Of a stretch of DNA of 64,000 nucleotides, positions 35,001-48,734 are shown in pieces. This stretch comes from Polysphondylium violaceum (Eukaryota > Evosea > Eumycetozoa > Dictyosteliales > Dictyosteliaceae): assembly GCA_000277445.1 (NCBI GenBank), contig AJWJ01000020.1:1-64000 (forward strand), in the 5' to 3' direction. Under the pieces are notes generated by a model. It was given only the letters and a program-made list of their open reading frames with translations. It made no database searches and had not been told where the DNA came from. The position numbers were made by a program, and so were the translations under genes. The first letter of the stretch is position 1. Every line of letters starts with the position of its first letter.

Positions 35001-38000
35001 CTCAAAGACTTGTCTACAAACTAGTAAAGAATCTTTTTTAGCTCTCTCAATCGAATATTGAATATACTCTCTATTTTTTGGAAGATTGTGGAGGACTGAG
35101 GCCTGAATGAATCTGAGGTGTTCTTGTCTACCCAATGAAAGGATAGCCAACTCCATATTAGAAACACCAGATTCACTTTGGAATGATAATTGAAGATCTG
35201 TGGGTGGATTGGAAAGACTTTTTAGTGTTGAGATATTGTTTTTGCACTGGTGTTGAATGATTTGCATAAACTCTCTAAATCTTTTAATTGCCGAGGCTAC
35301 ATTGGCTTCAGCGATGGATCTAGTGGATATCAATGTAAAGTGGGAGATAAACCAATTCCAGAGCTGAATGCTGTTGGATTCGATAATATCTGTGATTAGA
35401 TTGAATATTGTTGTTTTCAATAATATTTCCCAAGGCCAAAATCTTGCAATTGCTTTATCGAATAATGGAACAATAGAGGTTCGGTTTGGGCTATCGTAAA
35501 TTGATTTAAAGCATTGTAGAGATTTTTGCAATTGACCAACAGTAATCTCTGATGATGATTTTGAATAAACAAATTCAACGAGATTGAAAATAGATTTATC
35601 ATTGAGAATTAATTTAACAACTTCGAAAAGAGGTTTATAACGATCATTCTCAATGGCAGTCATTTTAATTTGTTGTAAAGGTTCATCAGGAGCTGTGTTA
35701 ATTTGTGTATCTGTTTTTGAAAATGCGACTAACCATTCAGAGTTTAAGATATCATATGATTGTCGAGTTGTGAATCCAAGTTGCTCTGCTCTTTTTAGCT
35801 TGCTCTCGAATGATAATCTATTATTCCAGTGTGTTACATTTAAAACCATTTTTGAAATAAAAGAGCCTATATCTGGTGATATATACTTTGTATCAAGAGA
35901 ATCAATTAATGAATTGTCGCCAAAAATAATTAAATATTTGAGCATCTTGGCAATGTTTGAAAATGGAATTGAATGTGGATTGGCACTGAAATAATTTAAT
36001 AATTGAATACTAGGTTTACCTTCTAATACATCACTAGATGCTTGCATTAATAAATAAGCCGAAACAAAATGGTCGTTACAAAGTGCGATTTGAAGTGCAG
36101 ATCTTCCCCCAGAGAGACCACTTGGTTTAAGGATACCATCAACAACCTCATTATTGGTAGAGTTGGATCTTATAGAGTTAATTAAACTTTTTATAAACAT
36201 AGGATTGTTGCAGAAAGCGGCCAGTTGAAGAGGGGTAGTTGATTCTATTTCACAAACTTCATTAATACTAACTCCCATTACATATAGATATCTTGTTAAA
36301 TTGTGACAATTAAAGTATGCTGCAATATGGAGAGCGTTTAGCTTTGCCAAAGGAATAATACCATAGAGTTCGAAGTGACTATTTAATAATTCCAAATTAT
36401 TGAGATTATCAGATTGAATCACTTTAACCCATCTAAGGTTAGAATCATCTGGACACCTGGTCAGAGAATTGATAAGGATAGAGTAATTGTTTTGAATAGC
36501 AATGTCCAAAGGTGATCCATGATCACCAAGATGTAAATCAAAGGTATCGACAAAGCTACCAGATTCTTCAATTAAAGAATTCAAGTTGTTCAAATTGTTG
36601 GAGTGTGAGGCCAACTCTTGAGCTCTATAGGAGGCTGGTCCAGATTGTTCTTGGTTACCACCTGGAGAGTAGAGTCTTTGGTTTTCTAGTAGTAGCTTGA
36701 TGGTTTTCGAGGCCTCAAATCCAGAATTATAAATAGACTGATTAACACAATAATGATTGTATTTTCCATCTTGATCTATGAAACCTCCTTTCATCAATAA
36801 TTGAGAGACTTGATTTGAAAGACTCATGTGGGTCATAATTGAGATTGGAAGTATACCTTTGTTGTTTGCAATCGAGAGAGTTGATGTCGAGTATGGAATC
36901 AAAATATTAATAGTCACTGAGGGATTCTTGTTGGTCTTTTGAAGGGCATATGAAAGTGCGCTATTTCCTTCATTGTCAAGCAAACTTGGATCGGCACCAT
37001 ATTGTAAAAGTCTTGTTACGGCTTGATTTTCACCCATGAGACATGCCTTCATCAGAGGAGTACAGCCATCTTTATCTCGACAATCAATAACCTTTATCAT
37101 TTGTAAATGATGATATTGGCGCTCCAATTGAATTATATCAGTCTTGTCAGTGATTTTAAGGTCAATTTCATTGGGGAACCATTCAAAAATGAAGGATGGC
37201 TGGCTAACGTTTTGAATCATTGATTGTAAAATCTTATTTGTTGGTTTAACAAAATAATCTGGAGCAATAAACTTTTGGTTCTTTGCAAGCTTTCTATTGG
37301 TAGGAGTGACAAGTTTAAATACTTTTTCTACTTCATCGCCCATCTCTGAAGTGAGTTTTTTTTCGTCAATCACAACACCTAAGGTATTTGCGAATCTTAT
37401 TACATATTTAGAGTAATTAGGGTTAGAACCCATCTTTGCTGATTGATATGCCTCTCTTAATTTCGACGGTGTAAATATAGACAATAACAAATCTATGTGA
37501 GTTGCAACGATACCCCTGTCTTCAAACTCTTGGTAGAATAAAACCTCTAGTTGCTCTGTTGTAAAGTTTTTCTCGAGTATACTTAAAAGTTGACCTAATT
37601 TTGAGGCGTCGCTACCTAGATTGAGTAGGATATTGAACTTCATAAAGAGAGCAAAGGGGTCACAGCCTTGCGCGATGCAATATTTGAATAACTCTTCAGA
37701 TCCCAACAAAAAGATAGCATGCAAGAGAGGAACCTTTTTCTCGTCATGTAAAGTTATTTTGTTTAATTGAGTGAGCTGTTTAAGCGTATTGAGAATGGAT
37801 ATGTCATCACCAATCAAAATATTTTCATTCAAGGACTTGATAATCTCTGGGTCGGGTCTGTATTCCTCTGTCCCATACGAGTCTCTATACCAATCAGGGA
37901 TTGGTATGAGTTTCCAACAATTAAAAGCCTTCAATTTTTGAAACAATTCCAAGATTGAAATAGGTGGTTTGTCATTATAAAATTTAAACTTTTGGCTGAG

Positions 38001-41000
38001 TTTTGATTTCATTTTGGCTAACAAAACTGCTCCTAACTTTGCATTGTCAATTTTCAATGTATGATGTACAGCTTTGAATAACATCTCCTCCGATATGTTG
38101 GGAAGAGCAATTAGTTTCCTGATGACTTCAAGATCTTTTTCATCATCCACGAAATTGAGGACGAGCTTTGCAAAAAGTGGCTCAGCTACGTTGATTGTAA
38201 GTACAGTGAACTCGGATGATGTCGGACAAACATTTGAAAAAGCAGAGGATATTTCATCTTGGTAGTGTGAGAGAATTCCTTTAGCCTCTCCTTCAATGGC
38301 TCTCAATCCAAGGTTATAATAAAACAATGAGCCAAGGGGATCTTTCTTTTGGTTTAATAATTCTAGATTAGCTTCTTTGATATATCTTTGTATCGATTCC
38401 AATTTATCCAATTTAATTGCAGAATCAACAATACAAACACCAACAATGTCATTGTTTAGTTTTAAACCTCTATTCTGAAAAAGTGGAAGCAATGACATTT
38501 GATCAGTAGAAAGTAAAATTCCAACTACATAATCACCTTGTATGTTGAGTTGAATATTAAGATCATGATACCAACGAATCAAATATTCAATTACCTTTTT
38601 AGATCTTCCAACAAGCGCATAATAGAGCAGCTCTGTACCTTGGTGTAAAAGGAAATTTTTACTTTCCATTCCTTGCTTTGATTTGATCTTATTGTAAATA
38701 ATCTCTAAACACTCTAGACTTCCACATTCGGCGGCAATCTCTAGTAAATTCTTTTCATAAACAAGTGATTCAATGTTGAATGGCTCTACTCTATTGAAAA
38801 TATTTGTACTTGATGGCTCCATCAGTTTGCCTAATAATCCAGAATGGTTTGCACGGACTGCAGAGGCACCGATGGTCCATTGTGGATCTGGATGGAAATA
38901 TTTAGCACCATTCTCCAAGAGAATATCGGCCAACTCAATCTTCTTTTGCATTAAAGACCAAGCGAGATATGATAATCTATTGTTTGGTAGAGACTCATCT
39001 AACTTTAATGAAAACATCTTACTTTGTATGACTTTTTCAAGAAGACGAGATTCTCCATAGAGGATAATGTAATCAAGAAGATTATTATCATATTGGTCTT
39101 TGTGGACCCAGGATTCTTTGTTTCTAGAAATTAAATTCCAGGCAATGTCAATGTATCCTTTAGAAACTGCAATCATTGCTGCTGTTTGCTTCTTAGAGTT
39201 GATATATGTTCTATATTTGGATATACTTGTTGGAATGCATTGACTTGCTCTATAGCCTGGACGGGCAGCTTCCTCCTTTGTTGGAGGGGGTAGTGGGTTC
39301 ACATTGGATGAGTCTCCGCTGAACGTGAGAATCAAGTTGGCAATCTCTGGAAAACCTTTATCAAGGGCTAAAATAAGTGGAGTTTCGCCATTCAATTGTT
39401 GGATTGTCACTGACCAACCTTTTTGTAAAAGGAACTCAACTATTTTGAATGAATTATTCTCTACAGCTACATGAAGAGCTGTGCCCTGTGATGGGAGTGC
39501 TCTATCCTTTTCAAAAGGAACTGATTTGATAAAATCAATAATCGAAAGTTGAGCTGCAACCTCTATTGCTGTAAACCCATCTCTCTTTCTTACAATTTCC
39601 ACAGATGCACCTTTTCTACAAAGTTGATTTGCTACTTCAATCTGCCCAGTCATGAGTGCAACATGTAAAGATGTATCACCCTCATGTAACTGTCTGTTTA
39701 TTTCCTCCACTTTACAATATTTTGATAATAAGATAGCAACATCACTGTGTCCTTCTAAAACCTAAGCGTTTAATGAATAGTAAGTAAATCTATGAGCTGA
39801 AAACATTTCTTTTAATAATACATACAGCTGATAATAAAGGAAACATTGAATTATGATATTCTATGTTGATATTAGCTCCACTTTCTAGTAATACTTTTAC
39901 ATTGGAAAACTGATTCATAAGAATAGAGATTGAAATTGGTGTCATATCATAAGAATTCTTTTCATTCAAAAATTCACTTCCCATTCGTGAAACAAGCGAT
40001 TTGATGAGATGTGAAACTCCAATCTTTGCAGAAAGGAAATGTAAAATTGAATTTCCAAACTGGTCTCTTTGAGACAAAATAGCTTTATTACCATTAAGCA
40101 TTGCAATAAAACTCTTTTCGTCCATGTTTGTTGAGGCGACCATATTGGCACACTCTTGTAAATTTGATGTCAAATTATCTTCTTCATCCTTCTCGTCTTC
40201 ATCTTCATCTTGCTCAATTTCAGAGCCGTCTTGTTGGTCCATTGGGATTACTTTAAAAGAAAAAGCAGAGTAGTTTGTTGGACCATCAGCCAAGTGGACC
40301 CATTGATACAATTTTTGGTTCAAAAAACTTTTTACATGCTCTGCAAAATCTAGTGATTGATCTAGTGATTTAGAAGGGAATGTAGATTGAATCTCGAGTT
40401 GATTCAAAACCATTCCACAACCACCCCAGACTAGTTGATGTCCTTTGGATTGGTAATCTTTATCTGGGACAAGTATCAGTTTGGATATTGGGAGAACTCC
40501 TCCCTCACTCTTGCCTCCATTTAACATTGACATCATAGAGCTCAAAGCGGAACCTAATGATTTCAATCTATTTATAATAGATCCAACAGTATTGTTATGG
40601 ACAGAGACATTTTTTGTCTTTTTGGAGAGCAAAGAAAGTATGTGAGATTGACGTTCATCAAAGATTGATAAAATGTCTAGAGTGCCTAATCTCTCTCGAA
40701 GAACTGTAGTCGTTGACTTGCCAAAGTTTACGAGCTGTTCTTCAAAAAACTCATTGGTAGCATCCACCAAAGGAGTCATTGCACTCAGCTTTCCCTTTAC
40801 AGCCTCTTCCCAACCTGGAAGCGCTATTTTAATGAGTTCATTAATTAATAACATATTATTATTTACCATTCCATCCAATATTAGTTTAAATTTGTTCATT
40901 TCACTCTGCGAAAATTAAATAACAGATATAATTAATGATTTATAAATCATATGTGAATAAATAATATTTTAATTAAAATTACCTTGGATGATGAGAAAAG

Positions 41001-43462
41001 CTTGGTAAAGAAACCTTCTTTTTCATATTTTTCCTTTAACTCTTCATGTAATGTAGTAAATTGCTCGGTTAAGTAATTTACAAATTGGTTTCTACATGGG
41101 GAGCCATTAACCTTGACATTGGCTCTATGGGAAGTAATATTACCATGGCATCCACTACACATTTCAGATATAATATGATTCTTGCATGAATTTAAAATTT
41201 CAATTGCACTCGCTTGGAGATCTTTTGTGGAAATGGCATATTGATTTAATTTATCTTGGAAGATCTTTGTTACACTTTCATCCTCATCATTTTCAATCTC
41301 TTGCGAACTTGGCCAAGGGGCTTGGTAATTGGCCGCAATTTCATTATACCTCTCCAAAACTTCGATCATTGGCTTCATTATATTTTTCAAGAGAGACGAG
41401 TAAAGTTGAGATGTTCGTACTCCAACAAATGTACCAAAAAGTTGGATAAAAGATAAAACAATTGGTTTACCCGATTTATTGATATTACCAGAGGCACCGA
41501 GGGACAAAAGTTTCTTATTGAGGAGTGAAATTACCTTGGGTTGAATTTCACGCACCATCAAATCCTCCATATTGGCATCAAAACCATTATCTGGAGCTAA
41601 GTGAGAGTCCAAATAACGATAAAACTTGGAAATCAATGCAGAATCTTTTTGCATCTCTGAAATAATCTCATCTACGGTCAAAGATAACTTGACGGCTTCA
41701 TAGTAACGAACAGGAAGTGGTGGAAGGAGATTGGGAGTCTTGTCTATTTCATTTGGCAAAACATTGGTGTCAATCTTGGCAATCAATGGGACTTGGCCAC
41801 TGCTTTTGAGTGCGGTAAGGTATGACGAAAGGAAAGAAATCTGCTTGAGGAGTTGGAAATATCTTTTGCAAGGAGGGAGCAAAGGCATTTGATCACGGAT
41901 AGCTTCTGCAGCTTCTTTGTACAGCTCTTCTTGAACGAGATACTCGAGTGGAAGTGTTCCAAATACTGTTTGGTAGGCATCCATGTATTGTTGGTATGGT
42001 TGAGTGGGCTCAATGGTATATTTTACCTCAAAGTCGCCATCAAGCATCCAAACACCACTGACACACTGTGCTGATCTTTCACTTGCAAGAATTCTGAATG
42101 AAGTTTGATACTTTAGTCCAGAGTGTTGTTTTAAATTCTCATATGCAACTCTGAGAGCATCTATTGCTGGACTGTTGACTGCATTGCTTTCGGAAAACTC
42201 TTGTTGAATCTTTTTCTCTATGTTTTCAACGCCTTCTGTACCCTCAAGTCCCATTTCAAATGCCCTCTCTCTCAAGGACTTGTAGTCCTCAAGACCGGCA
42301 ATATTTTTCCATCTTCCATTCGAGATTTCTTCTTTGATATCAATCATATGAAGCTTAAGAGTAGAACGATCAAGGGATCTCGATCCATCACTCCATCTCA
42401 AAGCAAATTCCTCTGGAAGAAAACCACCATTGATGAAACCTTTCATATAGTAATCAAGAATGAGTATGACCTTTCCCACAAGAGTGTTGTGATATGCTGG
42501 ATGCAATACAGTGTACATGCTTCCATCTTGGTTGAAATGTAACGAAAAGAAGGGAATGGTTCCATGTTGGTAAATTGCATTTGAGAGCTCAATCATGATT
42601 TGTGAGAAATCATCGGAATTCCAATCCTCTGGCTTGAGATCAAATTTATCTTTTTCAATACAAATGGTGTGGATTGGCTGGTTGAATTGATTGATATTCT
42701 TTTCCCAACCTTTAAAAATATCGGCAGAAGTAACAGCAACACCACCAATTTCGCCGGCAAGTGCCCCACCCTTGGTTCCTGAAGAAAAATGCTGAGCTTG
42801 GCTATCTGGATTACTGCCATTGTAAGATTTTTCCAAGCCCGATGACTTTAGATTCTGTTGGAATTGCTTTTCAAGGAGATCATTGGTCTTCTCTCTGTCA
42901 ATGAATCTTCCATCTGTTGGCAATTTGGTCGACTCACCCCTATGTCCCTGTTTACTCTGATAGTGATCATTTCTGGTAAGTAGACGAATGTTTCTTGGAT
43001 CTTTATTGATGTGTGGATTTTTTTTCTCGCAATTGATGTGGTGAAAATTAATTTTATCTTCATTGGCTCTTGCTCTGTTTAATGCCACCTTTACTTTGTA
43101 GCCCGACTCATACGTCTTTCCAGTGATATCACATTTAAACTTTCCAGTCCGATGCCATTCTGCCAATTTTTGTCTCTCTCTTTCTGTAAACAAGCCCTTG
43201 GTAAATCTAAATAATTACCACACGCAAAATGTTAGTATACAACCAAATCAGATCTAACAACTAATTAAAACCACTATCTTACCCGCTTCCTCCCAAAGCA
43301 ATATTTCTTGCTTCCTCTCTCATAACTGCACTCTGTGTTTGTCTCCATGATGCCCTGGTAAAAAAAAATATATTAGAACCCCATTTTCTAAATATCCATC
43401 AGTGGAAATACATACTCTTGCCTGGGTGCAACTCTATGAGCTTTATACCCAATGATGTCCAT
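32065..43462 (-). CDS. Giant HNH-finger / ankyrin-repeat / SecA-type DEAD motor protein
   Basis: Five exons (43416-43462, 43283-43354, 40983-43206, 39826-40905, 32065-39761) encode about 3,700 residues. Residues about 65-121 form an HNH-like finger: FKCDITGKTYES, then FHHINCEKKN, PRNIRLL and TRNDH. About 600 residues of unknown helical sequence follow (with a CSGCHG element), then an acidic patch and ankyrin repeats in two or more clusters (for example DGCTPLMKACLMGENQAVTR and LNALHIAAYFNCHNLTRYLY). The C-terminal third is SecA-like: Walker A LTGEGKST, ITTSEYLAYRD, FGTNSNYEFALLRD, DEAD box IVDEVDSLFIDSA, GLTGTCG, and the second RecA fold with TNTAGRGTDIKL and GLGRSGRQGQPGSCRL. Catalytic motifs are intact. 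Between 33605 and 33447 the good reading passes from one frame to another with no credible intron, so a small indel, real or an assembly error, lies in this stretch. The function is unknown; an energy-dependent unfolding or remodelling motor is inference. Confidence 0.85.
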
Positions 43463-43779
43463 GTTTAAATAATAATAGAAATAATAATGATAATAATAAC
43501 AACTATACTAATACTAATACTAAGTAAATTAAAATAAATAATATACAAGAATGAAATAAATCAATATATCTTATGATCTAATCTTCTAAATTTTTAAGTT
43601 TTTGAAAAAATCAGTGCAAAAACTTTGGTCAAAAAAAAATTAAAAAATGAATAACCCCATCATTGGCAGTTTTGTAAAATTTTAAGATCTCTGGGTTGAT
43701 GATCATCTCATTGTGTTGGGAAAGATTATAGGGATAATATTGGGGTATGCAAAACCTGATCCATATCTGGGATATTTTA
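43463..43779. promoter_or_regulatory. Short spacer upstream of the giant gene
   Basis: 317 bp between the stop of the C2H2/RRM-like gene and the giant gene's ATG. It is AT-rich, with ATAATAATA repeats next to the start and an A-run at 43631-43639. It must hold both the parent gene's 3' end and the promoter of the giant gene. Confidence 0.4.
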
Positions 43780-46700
43780 TTATTTTGGAAAGTGGTGTTG
43801 ATTGATGCTGTTGTTGATGTTGTTGTTGTTCAATGCACTACTATTGCTGATGGAAGAGGATGGTGTTGAAGGGTTGTTGGTGGTGGCGGTAAAAGTTGGT
43901 AAATTATTTTGAGGGCCAAAAATAGAAGATGAAAACAAACCACCGCCCAAGTTATCTTGATGAAAACTAAACAGAGAGGAAGAAAACAATGGGTTGGTAT
44001 CCAGAACGGCAGAGTTTGAGAGTATGGGCGGCATGGATACCAGCGATGGCATGGAGGATGTGGAGCCGGTGTTGGTAAGGGTGCCGTTCATTAAATGGCT
44101 GGCACTGTTGTTCATACCAATACCAATACTGTTGGTCGCACTAAAGGCAGTGGTGCCGTTGATGTCACCCATCATTCGCAGACTGGTATCAGTACTGCCT
44201 CCACCATTGCTTGAAATATCGAGACCGTTCAACATAATACTGGCGTGATCGCTCATCAGTGATGTTGGGGGCGGTGGTGTGTGGCCGATGATGTTGTTGG
44301 CTGAAAGCGGGGGAGAGACGACTCTCTCTCCGGTTGGATGACCTGTTGGTTTCTTTTGATTCATTTTTAGATACAGCCCTTCATCACGTGGTATTCTTTC
44401 ATCTTGCTCTGTATTGAGTAACTGAGACAACGAGTGTGATCCACTTTTAGGCGAGGGTGATGTGATTGGTGTTATTGGGTGATTGGATGGTGCTGTAGGA
44501 ATACTAGATGGGTGTTGTTGTTGTTGTTGTTGCTGTTGTTGAGAAATATGTGATGGGGATTTGTTTGGGTTCATATTGTTGATTGTTGGTGATGATAATG
44601 GTGATTTGCCATAAAATGGTGATGTGGATTGTTCTATTGTATTGTTATTGTTGCTGTATAATGATGACAAAGTACCATAATCATTGGATTGAGTGTTTTG
44701 TTGTTGTAACTGTTGTAATTGCTGTAATTGTTGTTGCTGTTGCTGTTGTTGTTGGTATTGCTGAAACAAGAAATCTTGATAGGAGAGTCCTTGTGATGAT
44801 GATAGTGACCCAGAGTTTGATAACAAACTAGGACTATTACTACTATTCCCAATACTACTACCAATAGTTCCAATACTATTACTACCACTATTACCATTGT
44901 TGTTGTTGTTGTTGCTATCATGACTACTGTTATTACTAATGCTACTACTGCCATTACTATTATTCATTAAATAGTTTCTTGTCTCTCTTGGAATTAGATT
45001 TATAATTTTAGAAATCATAATGGGACCACCATTAAAAGTACTAATGGCCCTTTCCAAATCAGAGTTTGATTCAAACTGAACCAAACAAATATTACCAGTG
45101 GACTCTAATCTCATGCCCTGAAACAATATCTTTGGAGATTGATCAGAGTACTTTGCAATATTAAATCCTTTGAAATACTCCAACACATCGTATAGATCAT
45201 TGATAATACTAAAGCAATTGAATAAAACTGTCAATTCAATTGTAAAATTATATGACTGCAATAGTGGAATGAAATAGGTAGCTAAAAAATTTGAATTATC
45301 ATTATTACTATTGCTAGTGCTATTGCTACTACTATTGTTATTATTAACTATATTACTATTACTATTATTTAGTGGATTTATATTGCTATTACTATTACTA
45401 TTAATAGCTCCAATAGATGAATTCAAGTAAGAGTCAAAATTACTTGATATTGATGTCTGAATAGGTTGCTGTTGTTGCTGTTGTTGTGGCTGATAACTAT
45501 TTTTAGGTGTAAAGGGTAATGATGATGTTGATAATGGTTGAGAAGAGGAGAGAATTGATTCATTGATTGATTTCTTTTGCACCGGATAATAAACTGATTG
45601 GTTTTGATTACTATTATTAATATTAGTAGGGATTGGTGCTGTTGTAGGAGTAGATATAGGTTTTAAAGGAGGTGTAGATTGTTTTGGTGTATATTGGAAC
45701 TGAGGTTTCTTTTCTTTTGGTATATAGGCAACGTTATTTTGTTGTTGTTGATTGTTATATTTAGGTGGATATTGTTGTTGTTGTTGTTTTCCACCTGTTG
45801 GGTATTGTTGTTGCTGTTGTTGATGTTTTGGTGGATATACCTGCTGTTGTTGTTGTGATGGTGTTGCACCTGGAATTGGATATCTTTGTTGAGTTTGATT
45901 TACTATTGGTTGTGGCTGTTGGATGGATGCTGTTGGGGCTGTTGTTGTATTCACCTTTACACTCAAAGGAGGTTGTTTAGAAGATGCTAGTGGCGATGTG
46001 ATTGGTGATATTGATGGTGATGCTATTCTTGGCTGCTGCTGTTGCTGTTCATTGTATGCACTAGCACTAATTTCAAAGCATTCATCACAAACAAACTCGT
46101 CTAAAATCTCGTCGACCAGCTGCTCAATCTCCAAAGAGAGTTCTTCTGGTGAGTAGCTTTCAAATGAGTTGTATGGCTGTTGTGGTTGTTGTGGTTGTTG
46201 TTGATGCTCAGAGACCTCTTGTTGTTGGTGTTGTCTGAGTTTGGCCTTCTCTTTTTCTTTCTCCTCCTCGAGCTTTCTCTTTGCCTCTAGTTTGTCCTGT
46301 CTTTCCTTCTCCTGTTTTTCTTTCTTGAGTCTGTCTTTCTCTAGCTTGTCCTGCTTTTCTTTTTCCTGTCTCTCCTTCTCTGCACGCTCGAGTCTTTCTT
46401 TCTCCTCCTGTTCTTTCTCCTTGACCTTTTTCCTCTTGTCGTCCAAATAGATCTTTTTAGACATCTTTGCCGCCAGCTCCTCGACGACTTCATCGATAAT
46501 CTCGTCTGCAATCTCGTCCAACAGCATCTCCAACTCCTTGTCCTCTTGCTCCTCCTGCTCGCCCTTGGCCGCCAATGCTGCGGTATCGCTCTCTCTGAGC
46601 TTTCGTATCGTTTCATTAATGATGGCCTGCTCTCGCTTCAATCTCGACTCATCAGTCTCTATCGACTGCAACACAACAACCTCGTGCACCTTGGTATCCT

Positions 46701-47808
46701 GTGTAGTGTGATGGTTAGCACCTGTGATCGCCTCTATCAACATATCCGCAATACGTACATTTAGGTTTCTAACCTCGTTGTTGACGTTCAAATGATCGCC
46801 AAACAATGACAAAGCAAACTCAGACACATCGGTCTTGGGTATGATGTTGCATAAGGGGACTTTGGGATCGACCTTTGCCTTCTTTTTTGATTTCTTTGAT
46901 TTCTTGGACTTGGACGATGGTGCTCCGCCTCCGCCCAGTGCTGTTGTTGTGGTGGTAGTTGTTGTCGTGGTTGTGGTTGTAGTTGTAGTTGTTGCGTTTG
47001 ATGTTGTCGATACTATCGTCTCAGACTCCTCTGTGATGAGCTCAGGTAGAGGTGGTGCCAAGACACTGGGATAGTCTTGATAAGGCCCATTGGGCAAGGG
47101 TAGAGTGGCTGAATAAAATGAATCTGAATACATCAACTTTGTGAAAAAGTTGCCTGAATGTGAGCTCTCATTATCTGGATTGCAATAGTATTAGTATATT
47201 GACACACTCTCCACAGCACTCTTACTCTCTACTTACCGTCCAATAGTAACGCTACAGTTGCCAATATCTGCGACTTGTGTTCCTCTCTGATGTGATCGAG
47301 AAATTCCTTTTCTGAAGAGAACTTGCACGAGTCCATTTGACATTTATAGAGGTTGTTGGTGAGCTTGATCATATTCTCTCTGACAAAATCTGTAAATATG
47401 TAATCAAATGATGCTATCACATGATCTTCTTCATTCTTTATCACTGGTAAATCGTAATCCAATAGTTCAAAGCAGTCTAGTTGTGTTAGGTGTATAGTAG
47501 TGTGTGTTAATAATAAGCCTAATACGCCGTGCAACCAAGTACAATGTAATACACATACTAGAGTTGTTGTGATTTGATAGTTTGTTGAATAGAAAAGGCA
47601 CTTCAGGAGTTCTCATTCCCAATCCATAGCAAAACTCTTTCTTTTCTATGTTTTCGTTGTTTGTGTTTAAATTTGCAGACGTAGTTGACGTAGTTGTGGT
47701 TGTAGTGTTGTTTGTGGCACCGCCATTGATTGTGTAGATATTGTTATTGAACACATTTTTAAATATCGTTAAAGATGATTCAATGTGATTGTATATATCG
47801 AAATTCAT
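43780..47808 (-). CDS. Low-complexity nuclear-type protein with C2H2-like finger and RRM-like segment
   Basis: Three exons (47559-47808, 47237-47476, 43780-47174), joined in phase 1 both times, give 1,294 residues. Exon 2 carries a C2H2-like finger (YKCQMDSCKFSSEKEF, then DHIREEH; spacing C-x4-C-x10-H-x4-H). Exon 3 starts with a Thr run, a Lys patch, acidic helices ending in EMLLDEIADEIIDEVVEELA, and a long Lys/Glu coiled coil. Gln/Pro and Asn/Ser runs surround one folded-looking region, FTIELTVLFNCFSIINDLYD to SKIINLIPRETRNYL, whose strand-helix order and GNICLVQFESNSDLERAIST resemble an RRM. The tail is Ser/Asn-rich. I do not recognise the family; a role in RNA biology is inference. The last 0.7-0.8 kb have a decayed duplicate at 30945-31715. 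Confidence 0.8.
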
Positions 47809-47981
47809 TGTGTTTTATGTATGTGTGGATTCAATCTACACACAACGCACACACTCCCAATCAATCAATGAATCAATCAATACAGTGTGATATAATCTAA
47901 TAATCTAATGTAATATATGCTATTGTTGTTATTAAGATCCTAAACTTCGATGGATAGGATCGCTCAAAAAAATCTCATTTA

Positions 47982-48014
<33 letters not shown>

Positions 48015-48734
48015 CATTTTTTTTTTTTTATTTTCGTTTTTTTTATTCAACGTCATTTCATAATGACTGATTCATTGTGTGATCTCGCTCATTATTTGTA
48101 TTGTATTTAATTATTGATGATAGCAATGAATGAATGCGTATAAAGTGATTTGAACCAAAATTAATAATAAATAGAAATGGAATGGGATTTATATTTCAAT
48201 AAAACTATCATATGGTATGATATGAGATGTGATGTGCTTGTGCCAAGAAAACATATAAATCACATATTATGATATTTATTTTTACCTCTATTTCGATTGA
48301 AAAAAATAAATTAAAATAATTAAAATAATTAAAATCGTATGTGGTAGGAAAAGAAGTTCGTTTTCAAATAACAGGATCCAAAAATCAGAGGCCCTAGGAA
48401 AAAAAAGACGATGGAATGATGGGCACTCACCTAAAATCCACACCACTCACTCAACACAAACAAAGCTTGATCAAAAAAAAAATAATCCAAAAAATGATCA
48501 AAGCGAAAAAGGGTGGGTGAAGAGTGGGCGGTGTAGGTGGTGGCTGAAGGTCATCGTTTTGCCCCTAATTTTTTTTTCATTTTTTTTCTATTTTTTTTGT
48601 ATTTTTTGATCAAGGCGAACTACACACGAATAGAAAAAAAAAATACAAAAAAAAGATTACTCTGGCCTGCGCTTCTAAGTTTTTTTTTTTTTTTTCTTTT
48701 TCTTCTTCTTGTTAGACACACACAACATCACACA
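47809..48734. promoter_or_regulatory. Divergent promoter region with a 31-T run
   Basis: 926 bp between two divergent starts. It has an uninterrupted T run at 47984-48014, further T runs to about 48044, and an A/T-rich core. 48380-48560 is more complex but not coding. The open frame that enters the reductase gene from 48537 is T-rich leader; the real start is at 48735. Confidence 0.5.

Noticed and set aside
42900-43206. HNH finger as part of a homing endonuclease or intein
   Set aside because: It is embedded in a giant host-type gene with ordinary introns, and no intein or group I features surround it.
47984-48014. 31-T run as a telomere-like or integration scar
   Set aside because: Plain oligo-T is common in dictyostelid spacers; no repeats or target duplications flank it.
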